Of a stretch of DNA of 64,000 nt, positions 22,079-33,658 are shown piece after piece (the first letter of the stretch is position 1; each line of letters begins with the position of its first letter). This DNA is from Trifolium pratense (taxonomy: Eukaryota > Streptophyta > Magnoliopsida > Fabales > Fabaceae). Where the stretch lies: positions 50,704,409 through 50,768,408 of the forward strand of contig NC_060065.1 of assembly GCF_020283565.1 (NCBI RefSeq), given 5' to 3'. Position numbers and translations under genes: made by a program. Under the pieces are notes generated by a model, which did not search any database, had not been told where the DNA came from, and saw nothing but the letters and a program-made list of their open reading frames with translations.

Positions 22079-23570
22079 ATTTTTCCCAAGTTGTATATTG
22101 TATATTGTATGAACCGTACTTATCTAGTTGTTTAATAATATTTTTGACTGAAGTGAAACCCAATGATGATTTTATATACTTGATGTCTTGGGAACATTTG
22201 AATTTTTGGTTGATTGAGATATCCACTTTTTTCGACACAATGTCCTATTTTTTGTGAAGTATATGTAGGTAAGTTTAGTTTAGGAGTAAGGGTGAAACTT
22301 AACATTAAACTTGGAAGGAACCAAACCGATCTCTAGAGTTATTATATCAAAAGAGTGTAGAAGCAAAAATAATATATTACCACTAGGGAAAATTGAAAAA
22401 AAAAAAATAAAAATAAAATACGGCTCATTATCAATAAAAGTATCTTTATGTTGAAGGGTCGGGTAACTTCATCACAAATGTTGTTATTCGCATCACTAAG
22501 CAGCGAGATAACATGAAAAAATAATTGAGTTGCGTATGTAATAACATATGTTATGTTTTCCCCATTATGTTCGGTAGCATTGCGCTCTTGCGATAGATAA
22601 TGGAAGAGTTTTGGTAAGGGGAATTTCAGAATGAAAAGTTGAGCTAAACTTCTATTCTGTTCTACATTTCCAAACAAAATATAGGACATCACACACACAC
22701 TTAGAATTAGTGGGTTGATCATGATTCTAAAGGTGAAAAATGTTATTACTTGACTAGAGTATTTCTGAGTGTTGATGATCTTCATGTCTAAATAAGTTTT
22801 ATGAGTGAATTATGTTTTATTGTTTATGGAGTCAGTTTGTTCATAAATTTTAATGTGCATTTGTGTTCTTGTTTAATTTTATTTCTCTTTTTTTTTCATT
22901 CTTGGAGATAATTAATGGTTTAAATTTTGAGTTGTGATAACTACTACAAATTAGATTTATTTAACCTTTTAAAATATAAATAATTTTTTGAAATCAAGTT
23001 TGTAAAAATATTTTTGAATTCTTTTGTTGTGATATCTTTTTCTTTTCTTTTCATAATTTTTTTTTTTTTGGATACATAATTTATTTGTTTTTGAAAATTA
23101 TGCATGTATAAAGTATGCATTAATGAAGTAGCAAAAGTTGGATTGGATGCTCTAGGGTTATGGTATCTTTTGAGCAAATGAAAGTCCAAGAGGAATATAT
23201 TACTTTTAATGTTCTCAATGTTTTGCCAATTTATTTCAAGTTTTATGAATAGATTAGATGATTTACTCGATATGGATTTGTTGAATTATTTTTTATTACA
23301 ATTATTATATAATCATATCTCCTCATAAGAAAAGATTGATACATAATCACTCGAGTCCAAAAATAGTCTTCCAGATGATGAAACACAGGTAATATCCGTA
23401 CACATACGTACTTCTCTTTAATCTTTCTTAAAAGAAATTATTTGTGTTTTCTTTTTATTTAAAAGTCTTTCAACTATTCGTTGACTTTTTTATTTAAAAG
23501 TCTTCTAATATGAACACATTAGATGATTTTTGTTTTTGTTATTCACAATTTGAATGATGTTATTGGCAGT
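22079..23570. other. 3' flank of gene copy C, non-coding
   Basis: The first ~500 bases are shared with copies A, B and D, including GATTGAGATATCCACTTTTTTCGACACAATG. This is more conservation than expected for random flank and may contain the 3' UTR. The rest is AT-rich without genes. Part of it (about 22690-23380) is repeated at 24240-24905. Confidence 0.5.
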
Positions 23571-23572
23571 TT

Positions 23573-24148
23573 AAATTCACTTAAGAGAATTGAAGACTAT
23601 AAATATGTGAAGCCTCAGACCTATTCACTCATGTAATCTAAACCGTGTTTACTAAAAGTGTGTGTTTTAGGGTTTAGAGTTTTGTGTTAATTGTGAGTCT
23701 TTCTTGTGTCACTTTGATGCAAGTTTAGGACTGTGTCTTGGTTGTTGATTGTAAACTACTCCTAAGCTTTGAAGCACAGAGTTAGTGTGTGTGTTTCACT
23801 TGAGAGCTTTTAAGCGAGAGTAAAATTTAGTTTCTTAGGAGTGTGTCTCCATCTTGATCGTTATAAAGTTGAGAACAATACAATACGTGTTGTTAGAGGG
23901 AATTTGGGACGGTGTCTCATTATCTAAGAGGTTCCTAAGTAGGATTGCACGGGTAGTGTCTAGGCGAGAAGTCAAGTACCGGGTGTTGGTCGAGGGCTTT
24001 GAACTAGAGCTATTATAGTTGATTCATTCCTGGATTGGTATCCCCCAGAATAGGTGACGTTGCACTGAACTGGGTTAACAAACGATCTGTGTTATTTATT
24101 ATTCTGCTATTTATCGCTTTATTATATTCAACGTCTATCTTGCTACAA
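23573..24148 (+). mobile_element. Possible solo LTR (copy C; repeated in D)
   Basis: The stretch TGTTATTGGCAG...CTACAACA has a TATA-like CTATAAATATGTGAAGCC near 23598 and a transcript-like, non-coding G/T-rich body, as in plant LTRs. No 5-bp target duplication could be confirmed, so the boundaries are tentative. The equivalent in D is about 37628-38221. Confidence 0.35.
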
Positions 24149-24239
24149 CACATATTGTTATTGAAAATTAGAATTAGTGGGTTGATCATGATTCCAAAGG
24201 TATAATCCTTATTGATTGACACAAAATATAGGACAGCAC

Positions 24240-24905
24240 ACACACACTTAGAATTAGTGGGTTGATCATGATTCTAAAGGTGAAAAATGTTATTAATTGA
24301 CTAGAGAATTTCTGAGTGTTGATGATCTTCATGTCTAAATAAGTTTTATGAGTGAATTATGTTTTATTGTTTATGGAGTCAGTTTGTTCATAAATTTTAA
24401 TGTGTATTTGTGTTCTTGTTAAATTTTGTTTCTCTTCTTTTTCATTCTTGGAGATAATTAATGGTTGAAATTTTGAATTGTGATAACTACTACAAAATAG
24501 ATTTATTTAACCTTTTAAAATATAAATAATTTTTTTAAATTAAAGTTTGTGAAAATATTTTTGAATTCTTTTGTTGTGATCTTTTTCTTTTCTTTTCATA
24601 ATTTATTTGTTTTTGAAAATTATGCATGTATAAAGTATAAGTATGCATTAATGAGGTAGCAAAAGTTGGATTGGATGCTCTAGTGTTATGGTATCTTTTG
24701 AGCAAATGAAACTCCAAACGGAATATATTATTTTTAATGTTCTCAATGTTTTGCCAATTTATTGCAAGTTTTATGAATTATTTTTTATTGCTCTAGTGTT
24801 ATGGTATCTTGTTGAATTATATTTTATTGCAATTATTATATAATCATATATCTCCTCATAAGAAAAGATTGATACATAATCACTCGAGTCCAAAAATAGT
24901 CTTCC
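24240..24905 (+). repeat. Partial repeat of the C 3' flank
   Basis: Repeats about 22680-23375 in the same orientation with many small differences. It breaks off at ...AAAAATAGTCTTCCA. The continuation (CAGGTAATATCCGTACACATAC) is found 4.6 kb further on near 29540, so the F-box/retroelement block lies between two halves of a once continuous stretch. Confidence 0.7.
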
Positions 24906-25345
24906 ATAACTCTAGACTGCATTTGGGAGGATACTAGAACTACTTGATGTCATAACTCGTCCCGAACTCTGGACTACTTTTTTTTTTTTTTTTTGTAACC
25001 AGAACCAATATATATGAGTAGTTTAAATAAATGAAGAGTGAATTGGTATATAAACCAAGGCAATAATATAATATATTAATCTCACATAAGTTATAACCAT
25101 AGATTATAATCATCAATGAACATCTAATTTAAAAGTTTACAATATATATGATTTGTATCCCAAAACAAGGTCTCAAATTTTCCAAAAACACAACGATCCA
25201 AACTATAATTTGTGATTTAGCATAACCTCCTAGCTGGTATGGAAATTACTTCTTACTCTTCACCAAAAGCTTCACTATTAGAGGAGGAGAAGGAGGCTTC
25301 AAGATCTTTATTCTCTTCGCACAATTTTAACTTTGTGCACGCTTC

Positions 25346-26776
25346 TTAGGAGGCATGCTCATCACCGAATTCTTTACCGTAAGATGATAAAGAACATGTA
25401 CTTGCCAAATCACAAACAAACTCTTGCACCAAGGACACAACTTCATTTTCTTCGCACAATTCTAACTTTGCACACCTTGAGTGGATATTTAGCACCTCAA
25501 CATTGTCTCCTTTCACGACATCCTTCAATGAGATTAGACTTGGAATATGAGGAATTAGTTGAAAATACTTTGATTGATGAATCCCATGGATTCGAAAAAC
25601 TTTGAATCCATACTTCCCAGGTTCATAAAATATAAAACAGTTAGATGAATGATAAGACAATAAGGCAGCACCCTCCTCAAAGTGTTTTACCGGCCAATAT
25701 GAACCAATATGTGAAGAAAGATCATTGCTGAGAAAAGTATCAATGTTGTAAACCTTAGTCCATGATTCTCCAATACCATAATTTTTCATAATCCACATTG
25801 TAATACCATGTGGAGAAGAAGCATCACATATGTAAAGAAATCCCCTTAATTCTCCCATGCTTATACGACCTTTATCAAGAATTTCATTCTTTTCAAAAAC
25901 GTGTGCAGAAGGGAATGATTGCAACCTTTCACTTTCAAAGTTGAAACACAATATTGATACTTGCCAACGACCAAACCTGATCCAATGAAGTGTGCCATTC
26001 ACACTGGTGGCATGCGTAAGGCTTGAAATAAAAATTGGATGATCCACCTCAACATTTCTCCATGAAGGTGTTCCAAGAGTGTGTATCTGAAGGGTCAATC
26101 GCTGAAATGACGGGTTCATGTGACGTCTAACATTAATGACGCACAATTTTATAACCTTATATTCATTAGTTTTAGGTTGGAAACCAAAAGCAACTATTGG
26201 CTCGATTCTTAAACTAGATGGGGATAAACGGAATAAGTCGATACCCTTATATGAACTTGGCGGGGTTACAGTAGTAGGTTTAGGAAGTCTTATGAACTCC
26301 CCAGTGATTGGATTGCAAATGACTGAAGGGTTTCCCTTATATGGGTGACACAAACAAAGCAAGCCGTTGCAAGAATTTGCAATAAGAAACTTATAGTGAA
26401 GAGGGTTGTTGTCTCTCTTCTTGTTTTTAAATTTGGTATCACGAAGAGGAAGCTTGAATATAGGCGCAAGCTTGACATGATTGTTGCATCCAATCTGAAA
26501 CTTCTGAGGGTCACACTCAAGAAGGTACATGGTTCTTGATACTAGACTATCATTAACATCACAGGGCCGAATCATGAAACAAGTTGGTGATTGTTGAAAG
26601 TGCAATTTAGCAAAACGTGGTTCTGAAATAAGCATTTTCCAATTTGTGCAGACACATCTACAAATGAGAAGAGTGTTGATGGGAAGTTGAAGCAGAATCT
26701 GGGTGGTGAGTGGTTCAGGAAGATTATCAAAATAAGGATAAATTGAATCGTCCTTTTCTCTTTTCATGGGTAACAT
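25346..26776 (-). CDS. F-box protein with F-box-associated (FBA) domain
   Basis: A single uninterrupted exon of 476 residues starting at ATG 26776 (a second ATG is three codons later). An F-box occupies about residues 16-60 (YFDNLPEPLTTQILLQLP...CVCTNWKMLISEPRF). An FBA-type region follows, with NSCNGLLCLC and ICNPITGEFIRLPKP near 130-165 and a beta-rich C-terminal half. Such proteins are substrate receptors of SCF ubiquitin ligases: the F-box binds SKP1/ASK and the FBA region binds the target, unknown here. The frame stays open upstream without an ATG for 38 codons into a retroelement LTR that ends about 105 bp before the start, in the same orientation. Plant F-box genes of this type duplicate fast; no orthologue is assigned. 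Confidence 0.88.
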   Translation of the reverse strand: MLPMKREKDDSIYPYFDNLPEPLTTQILLQLPINTLLICRCVCTNWKMLISEPRFAKLHFQQSPTCFMIRPCDVNDSLVSRTMYLLECDPQKFQIGCNNHVKLAPIFKLPLRDTKFKNKKRDNNPLHYKFLIANSCNGLLCLCHPYKGNPSVICNPITGEFIRLPKPTTVTPPSSYKGIDLFRLSPSSLRIEPIVAFGFQPKTNEYKVIKLCVINVRRHMNPSFQRLTLQIHTLGTPSWRNVEVDHPIFISSLTHATSVNGTLHWIRFGRWQVSILCFNFESERLQSFPSAHVFEKNEILDKGRISMGELRGFLYICDASSPHGITMWIMKNYGIGESWTKVYNIDTFLSNDLSSHIGSYWPVKHFEEGAALLSYHSSNCFIFYEPGKYGFKVFRIHGIHQSKYFQLIPHIPSLISLKDVVKGDNVEVLNIHSRCAKLELCEENEVVSLVQEFVCDLASTCSLSSYGKEFGDEHAS

Positions 26777-26881
26777 CCTATTCTTGTGTGCTCTGTTCGT
26801 TCCTTTGTTGAAGATCTGCGAAAATGGCGACTGAGATATATCTATCAACACAACACACGAGTTCTGTCGGCAGAGTGGTCT

Positions 26882-27355
26882 TGCTGCCACGATACACTGA
26901 GATTCAACCTTTATCCTTTAGATAAAAGCTCTGGAATCCACCAGATTTCCGGAATTCACCAGAAAAAGTAACTAATCTAGAATCCACTAGACTTTCGGAA
27001 TCCACCAGAAGGAATAATTTGGAATCCACCAAACTTGAGAAAAATCTCTGTATTTTTATTGAATCAAAAGTTTGCCTTTCAAGGCTACAATAGTTTAGTT
27101 TAAATAGTAGTGAAAAATAAAAATAACAAATCTTCTAAAAGATTGTAAAAATAAAAATAACAAACTTAGCTAAATAAAAAAAATAAATCTTGCTAAAATA
27201 TAAAAAAAAAAAAAAAAAATTAGCTAAAATATAAAATTAAATCTTCACTAAATCTTTCTAGAATATAGTAAAATTAAATCTTCACTATTTTCCAAGTGAA
27301 CCTTTCTTGCGCATCACTTGATCTTCAATTTGGCGCGGCCAACCTTCCTACATCA
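26882..27355 (-). mobile_element. LTR-like 3' end of a Ty3/gypsy derivative
   Basis: On the minus strand this 474-bp stretch starts TGATGTAGGAAGG at the end of the gag-pro frame and ends GTATCGTGGCAGCA, thus TG...CA. It contains TATTTAAACTA (near 27100) and AATAAA (near 27058), plausible promoter and polyadenylation signals. Both its first ~40 and last ~30 bases recur at 29198-29272. It abuts the F-box gene. Confidence 0.6.
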
Positions 27356-29145
27356 GTCTCCTCTACCTCAAAAGAACTCGACCCCGAGTTCTCATCTTGA
27401 TAAAGGACCTCATCGACATGGTATTCATATATATTTGCTACATTGAAAACTTTAACACTTCTACATTTTTCAGCAACTGCTTTATTCTTCTGCCCAGTAT
27501 CTTCTAACTTAGCCTTGACAGCTTCTTTAACATCCTTAGTAAGCTCCTCTTCACCTTGCGTCATCAACAAGAAGCTAGACTTCTTTTCCCTTTGGTTCTT
27601 TTCAAAGTGTAAAACAGGAGCCATAGCAATCTTATGTGTGCCCCATGTAAACATCATCACATTATCTCGTCCTCGATAAGTGATATCATTATCAAACTGC
27701 CAAGGTCTACCAAGTAAAACATGACAAACATCCATATCAAGAACATCACAAAGTACCTTTTCTCTGTAATGCTTTCCGATGGAGATAGGAACTTTGCAAG
27801 CTAGTGTAACTCGAACTTGCGGACCCTTGCTTACCCAACCGAGGGTGTATGGCTTCTGATGAGGTTCAGTGGATAACTTCAAATAGTATACTAGTTTCTG
27901 CGACACTAGATTTTCCGTGCTGCCAGTATCCACAATCAGATTACACACTTTGTTCTTGATAGAACAATGTGTTTTAAATAAATTTTTGCGCTGCCCTTCA
28001 TCTTTGGATGCTAGTAAAGTTCTTTGCAACACAAAACTTACCCTCTCATCAGATTCTTCTTCAGCAAATTCAGCTTTTGCGTATTCATCTTTGTCAGCAA
28101 GATGCTCATCATCATCATCATCCCTTTCCTCTACTACTCCAGCAACCCTCCTTGATGGACACAGATTGAACCTGTGACCCTTCCCACCGCAACGATAACA
28201 AGTATCATCGGTAGGCTTCACGTAAGGGTTGTGTTGTTTTTGGACGAGGGTCTTGCCTTGTGGTGCATTGCCAGAATTGCCTGCTTTGTTAACAGGGTTT
28301 GAATCTTTGGTTGTTGCACTTTTCTCTTTGTCATCAACATTATTCTCTAGAGAATACCTTCTGAAATTTGAGGAATTTAAGGGGGATTTCTCTAATAATT
28401 CCGCCTTTAAAGCTAGGTTGGACGCTTAGCAACGGTCCAAACAGTTTGTAATCCCATCTTCTCTTGCAACGAACTTTTCAAACCACTAATATAACGAGCC
28501 ACTTTCTGATTCTCGGACTCACCTAATTCATTACGTTCAGAAAAACGTAAGAATTCAGCCGTGTACTCGTTCACTGATCGCGTGCTCTGAACACATTCAA
28601 TATACATCTTATACAGAATTTGTTCATAATCTTCAGGTAAAAATATCTCAAGCATCAACCGTTTCATCTTTCTCCAAGTTCGAATAGGGCGTTTCTTTTG
28701 CCTCTTCCTCTGAACAACAAGTTTATCCCACCAAACAGCCGCGGTACTTTTCAGCCTGATCGCCACCATCTTAACCTGCTTATTTTTCGGGACGTCCATG
28801 ACGTCGAAAAACCTGTCAACATCAATCTACCAGTCCATAAATTCTTCCACCCCCATTGTTCCGTGAAATAAGGGAATATCAGCCTTCACACGATCATCAT
28901 GGTGATTCCCACGTTCACCTCCCTCTTCGGGCACAACTTCCTCATCCTCAGAACTCGAGTCATCAGTAGTAGGGTTGTTGTTGTTGCGGTTGTTGTCGCT
29001 GTTTCTGTTGTTATTGTTTTTATTGTTGTTGTTGTTAGCGACGTCGACCCCCTTAGTCGTCAATGCCGTGAACTTATCTGACAGAATTTTGACCATTGTA
29101 GCTAACTCGTCAAAGTCTGCACTCGTTACCGGTTGATCTCCAATG
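27325..29145 (-). pseudogene. Ty3/gypsy gag-protease with internal deletion
   Basis: Coding runs from high to low coordinates. First come an Asn- and acid-rich start, then a Retrotrans_gag domain (VAIRLKSTAAVWWDKL; about 28440-28790), a CCHC zinc knuckle (CYRCGGKGHRFNLC, near 28190), and a retropepsin-like protease with active-site VDTGSTENLVS near 27920. Breaks: a TAG stop at 28827-28829 between gag parts, and a frameshift near 28425 before the knuckle. After the protease the frame passes straight into what looks like the extreme C-terminus of a gypsy polyprotein (VFNVANIYEYH...) and stops inside the LTR-like repeat. Reverse transcriptase, RNase H and integrase are missing. It is dead or at best mobilised in trans. 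Confidence 0.85.
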
Positions 29146-29178
29146 GCTGATCAATTCACGAAAGAACAGGGGAAACCT

Positions 29179-29191
29179 GCTCTGATGCCAA
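29179..29191 (-). promoter_or_regulatory. Primer-binding site, initiator tRNA-Met type
   Basis: The minus strand reads TTGGCATCAGAGC, one mismatch from the usual TGGTATCAGAGC that pairs with initiator tRNA-Met. It lies two bases from a ...GTGCGTCA end, between the repeats at 29198-29272 and gag, as expected. Confidence 0.75.
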
Positions 29192-29197
29192 CTGACG

Positions 29198-29272
29198 CAC
29201 TTGATCTTCAATCTGGCGCGACCAACCTTCTTACATCATGCTGCCACGATACACTGAGATTCAACCCTTATC
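29198..29272 (-). mobile_element. Truncated 5' LTR-like end, repeats in permuted order
   Basis: It contains both segments of the 3' LTR-like unit. The last ~30 bases of that unit (29239-29272) come first and its first ~40 (29198-29238) second on the minus strand, the reverse of the order at 26882-27355. The body of the 5' LTR is missing. Confidence 0.55.
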
Positions 29273-30168
29273 GTTTCGATCCGTAATTTGTAGCCAACGA
29301 TTAAGATGGATGTCCTATTTGAAAATCGGGAGGCAGTTCAATCCTTTTTTCTTTTCATGGTTAACCTAGGTTGTAAATCTCTATATATATATAGTACACG
29401 AGATTCTCATGGAGTTTTTTTTTTTATAATTTATTTAGAAAAGGGTTTTTTTTTATATTTATAATCTATTCAAACTCTGGACTACTAGGATCCCCTTCCC
29501 CTAAAAACCAGATGGTGAAATAAAAATAGTCTTCCAGACAGGTAATATCCGTACACATACTACTTCTGTTTAATCTTTCTTAAAAGAAATTATTTGTGTT
29601 TCACCCAATTCATTAACACTTTTCTTAAGTAAATACTAACTTGAGCGTTGGAGAGCTAACATTTTCGCTGGTATCTTCCCCTCCGTGTATGACGCTCTTC
29701 ACCACCACAAGCAACGCCTCCAAAGGAGTTGTTTTGTTCTACCCGTTCAGAACAGGTACACGTTTACTATTATGGTTAAACTTATAGACCGGCTCTTCTA
29801 AAACCCTCATTAACTTGAGATTTTGGAGTTCTTGCATGTATTGTGGCCCCTATACGAGCTGTCCTCCACGCATCGAGCAATTTCTGTCATCTTCTTTAGC
29901 TCCACTTCGAAGTTATTGTTTTCAATTAGAATCTTACAGGTATAATTAACAACATAATAAAACTGTTTCAATTTTATTTGATAACACACTATAGTAGAAT
30001 TGTTTTGTTGACCATTGTTATTGTTTCAGACAGACTGGGCCAATGTCCAATTTACGTGGCTCAAACGCTCTGGATCCAACTCAATACAATTCTCTCACAG
30101 AAGCTTCTCTCATATGCCAATCATAACGGGCGCGAAAGTTACTATACATCACCTGCAGCGGATGCACT

Positions 30169-30245
<77 letters not shown>

Positions 30246-31933
30246 ATATTATAAGCTTGTATACACAAGCAAACTCTAAACCCTAATTTGTTTTCCCTGT
30301 TTTCCCTCCATTTTATCTTGCAATTTTTATTAAAAAATAATATAATTTTGTTTTGACTATGATTTGAACCCGCAACCCTTCAATGCAAGGCAATATTTCT
30401 AACCATTATGGCAAGTATATGAATTGTGATTAAAATTACGTGCAATAATTGATAAGCACCATCAATTTTAAAAGTATATCATATCAAAATTATTGTTGAC
30501 TATATTATTCATCACGAAATATTTTTATGTCTTTCCTGATCAATATTTTTTTTCTACCGGATCATAAATTTAGAGAATAATTATCATGTGAGATTTGGAA
30601 AGTTATTATCACGTGTAATTTAGAAAGTTATTATCAAACTCAATTCTGCTAAATCATTTTTTTTTGCAATACAACCAAACACAACCATAGTCATGTCACT
30701 AATCACATTCATTATTTTGATTTTAACATTGTAGATTTAATATTAACTGATGATCAATTGATACAATATGCACTAGCAGACCAATTGTGATTTAAATTAT
30801 GTCCACAAAGTGTTAAGCTCCATCAACTTTCATAGGAAAGATTTCATACGACAATTAAGCACCATCAATTTTCATTGCACAATTTAAACAATTAAAAACC
30901 GATAATCTCTTATATTATAAGCTTGCTGCTTGCCAACATAAGCTAACCCTAAACCAAATTTTTCCCCTCTCATTTTCTCTTTCTTTTTATTGCAGCTTTA
31001 TATTAAAAAAATACAGATTGTCATCGAACCGGCATCCCTTACTTACAATAAAATCTTTCAACCGCTAAAACATGTGCTTCAATTATGAAAAAATTTAGGA
31101 ATCCTAATATGTTAACCCTGTTTTCAATAAATTTGAACGGCGGAATTAATCACATTTTTTATTTATTTATGGACGTCTACTTAAGTTTATGTTCTTGATT
31201 ATGTCTTTAATTTTTTTTTTAACCTTTAATTATCATCAATTTTTTAACCTTTAGTTATTAGCAATTTTTTTTTAATAAGTAAACAAAACGATGGGGTTCC
31301 AAAATTATTTAAAAAATATATAAAATATAAAATAAGCACATAAACAAATATAGAATAATTAGTCCATGAAATTCCCTATACTACTCTTATTGAAAATGCT
31401 CTTAGAATTTTTGTATTTTATTTTTTATTGTTACATATTACACCTAATTAGACTCATGCACCGCATGGGTCAAAGTTCTAGTATATATATATGCTCACGG
31501 AACAATTGGATTAATCTCAGCGGTCCTCATCATCCCAAATGCCAGCTATTGCCAGCTATCACAGACGGTTATAATTGTCTCCCCCTATATAAGGCAAGTT
31601 TTGGCACCATGGTATACAACTTCGATCAATTTTAACTTCACTCTCTCGATCACATACTGACTTGAGCATTGGAATGCCAACGCATTTTGCATGTGCATTC
31701 TCCACAATAATCCATTGTACTTGAACTTTATCACTACCGTAACTACCTCAAATCTCACCATCAAAATCTACTAGTTCTGTTTGCGGCAAAACAACTACCT
31801 ATATAATGAATAAAACAAAGGTCATTTTTTCATCCATGTCTGCGTACATCGGATAAAAGATTTATAGATCACCAACATAATTTATGAGTCATTCTAGAGT
31901 TGCCCAAATTTTATTTATTTTTATTTATAGAAA
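29273..31933. other. Repeat-rich spacer with LTR-like relics
   Basis: No gene is seen. About 29525-29600 continues the broken repeat from 24905. Around 29640 and 31480-31700 are relics with 'ACTTGAGCrTTGGA' and CCCTATATAAGGC motifs typical of plant gypsy LTR promoter regions. tRNA-like B-box stretches (GGGTTCAAATC on the minus strand near 30365; a weaker one near 31026) hint at decayed SINEs. Confidence 0.4.
30172..30242. repeat. (TA)n microsatellite
   Basis: About 35 uninterrupted TA repeats. Confidence 0.95.
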
Positions 31934-32475
31934 CTAGCGGGCCAGGCAGGCACGTTCCGCGCCTGCCTGTTTCTAACTTATGTCAAAAAAAAAAAAAATA
32001 TGTCTTTTGTTAAGGTGAGTTTGATAATAGAATATTTTTGCTGCAAATCTCATGTATTCTGTTTATAGAAGAAAGGAAATAAAACCACCAAACACTTTAT
32101 GCACCGAAGTTAGTTTTAATTTTGATATTTGAAAGCAAATTTTTTTTTTTTTGGATTATTGATCAATGGAAGTTTTTGAAGGGTAAAATTGACAATAAGA
32201 AAAGTTCAGCTCAAACTCATCTATCATTTTTATATAGTAGTTGTCCGGTGTATGATAATATGATCGAAAACTATTTTTCTATTATTTTGAAACAGATGGA
32301 GTAGTAATATTAGTTATTCATAAAAATTCAAATTTAATTCATCCTTCAATAAAAAAATTAATCTTTTGCAAGAGAGATTTCTATAATGTATTAAAGATGA
32401 CCGTTGAAAAATTTAAAACATTTCAGCGCAAAAATAATAAAAATTCATAATTAATTCATCCATTTTTTAAAATAA

Positions 32476-33658
32476 GGCTTAAATGCAGTTTTGCCCCCCC
32501 TATTTTGATTAAATCGGAATTTTACCCCCCCTGTTTTAAAACGCGGACTTTTACCTCCCCTGTTTTATAATTTGTTGGATTTTGCCCCCCTAAAATTCTG
32601 CTTTCGAGTCACAACTTTAAAGCTTCGCACACAACTCAATTTTGATCAATAATTTACCAAAAGGATACCGAAATGACCGTAATCGAGTTATATTTCCACA
32701 TAATCAAACCCCACTGAATTTGGAGTTACAAAGAGAGATTAATTACCGTTTTAGTGAAGGTATGTCCCCCAAAATTATGCAAAAAATCTGCTTTCGAGTC
32801 ACAACTTCAAAGCTTCGCATACAACTCAATTTGGATCCATAATTCACCAAACGGCTACCGAAATGACCGTAATCGATTTATCTTTCCACATAATCAAACC
32901 CCACTGAATTTGGAGTTACAAAGAGAGATTAATTACCGTTTTAGTGAAGGTATGTCCCCAAAATTCTGCAAAAAATCTGCTTTCGAGTCACAACTTCAAA
33001 GCTTCGCATACAACTCAATTTGGATCCATAATTCACCAAATGGCTACCGAAATGACCGTAATCGAGTTAGCTTTCCACAGAATCAAACCCCACTAAATTT
33101 GGAGTTACAGAGAGAGATTAATTACCGTTTTAGTGAAGGTCTGTCCAATTACTAATTCTGCAGAAATCTACTTGTGATCTTCAAATTCAACATCGTCTAC
33201 CGAACACATCGTAACTCCAAACTCGACGAAATTGAAATGCCAACAAGGGTAATTTCGTTAGATTTCCATACATGTAAATAGTATTAAAAAATGAGCTACA
33301 GGGTGAGAGGAATGACGAGAATACCAGTAGTTGTTTCATACGATAATTAATTTGAACAGACCTTCACTAAAACAGTAATTAATCTCTCTCTGTAACTCCA
33401 AATTTAGTGGAGTTTGATTCTGTGGAAAACTAACTCGATTGCGGTCGTTTCGGTACCAGTTTGGTGAATTATTGATCCAAATTGAGTTCTGTGCGTAGCT
33501 TTGAACTTGAGGCTCAAAAGCAGATTTTGTGCAAAATTTTGGTGGGGGGCAAAATCCAACAAATTATAAAACAGGGGGGGTAAAATTCCGCATTTTAAAA
33601 TAGGGGGGGTAAAATTCCGCATTTTTCAAAATAGGGGGGGTAAAACTGCATTTAAGCC
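32476..33658. mobile_element. Mutator-type element, 'GGCTTAAATGCAG' family, copy 2
   Basis: Perfect inverted ends GGCTTAAATGCAGTTTT...AAAACTGCATTTAAGCC with the 9-bp duplication TTAAAATAA at 32467-32475 and 33659-33667. The unoccupied site is visible in the Helitron array (TTTTTTAAAATAATTTATG near 17850). At 1,183 bp it is longer than copy 1 (747 bp) mainly because a ~190-bp internal block is present three times. Confidence 0.93.
32598..33160. repeat. Internal triplicated 190-bp block
   Basis: CTGCTTTCGAGTCACAAC begins repeats at 32598, 32788 and 32977 (spacing 190 and 189). The 133-codon open frame across it is an artefact of the periodic sequence, visible as repeating NQTPLNLELQREINYRFSEG. 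Confidence 0.9.

Larger units (their letters stand above)
20428..24153 (+). repeat. Segmental duplication C/D, copy C
   Basis: Matches 34154-38223 with only scattered differences over about 3.7 kb, including an intact SFSAFG-family gene. Copy C lacks the MITE found in D and keeps about 50 bases (around 23231-23280) missing from D. Similarity ends at ...CTACAACACAT in both. The closeness indicates a recent event, much younger than A/B. Confidence 0.92.

Noticed and set aside
22342..22785. 147-codon frame on the minus strand
   Set aside because: Shortened by an indel in duplicate D (77 codons) and without motif, so not under selection.
26776..26890. Extension of the F-box protein by 38 residues
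   Set aside because: The extension begins with GTG within the LTR, not ATG. The first ATG is at 26776.
29978..30286. 102-codon frame rich in Tyr-Ile
   Set aside because: Translation of the (TA)n microsatellite.
32754..33155. 133-codon periodic frame
   Set aside because: Translation of the triplicated 190-bp block of a non-coding transposon; the repeat period is a multiple of three only by near coincidence.
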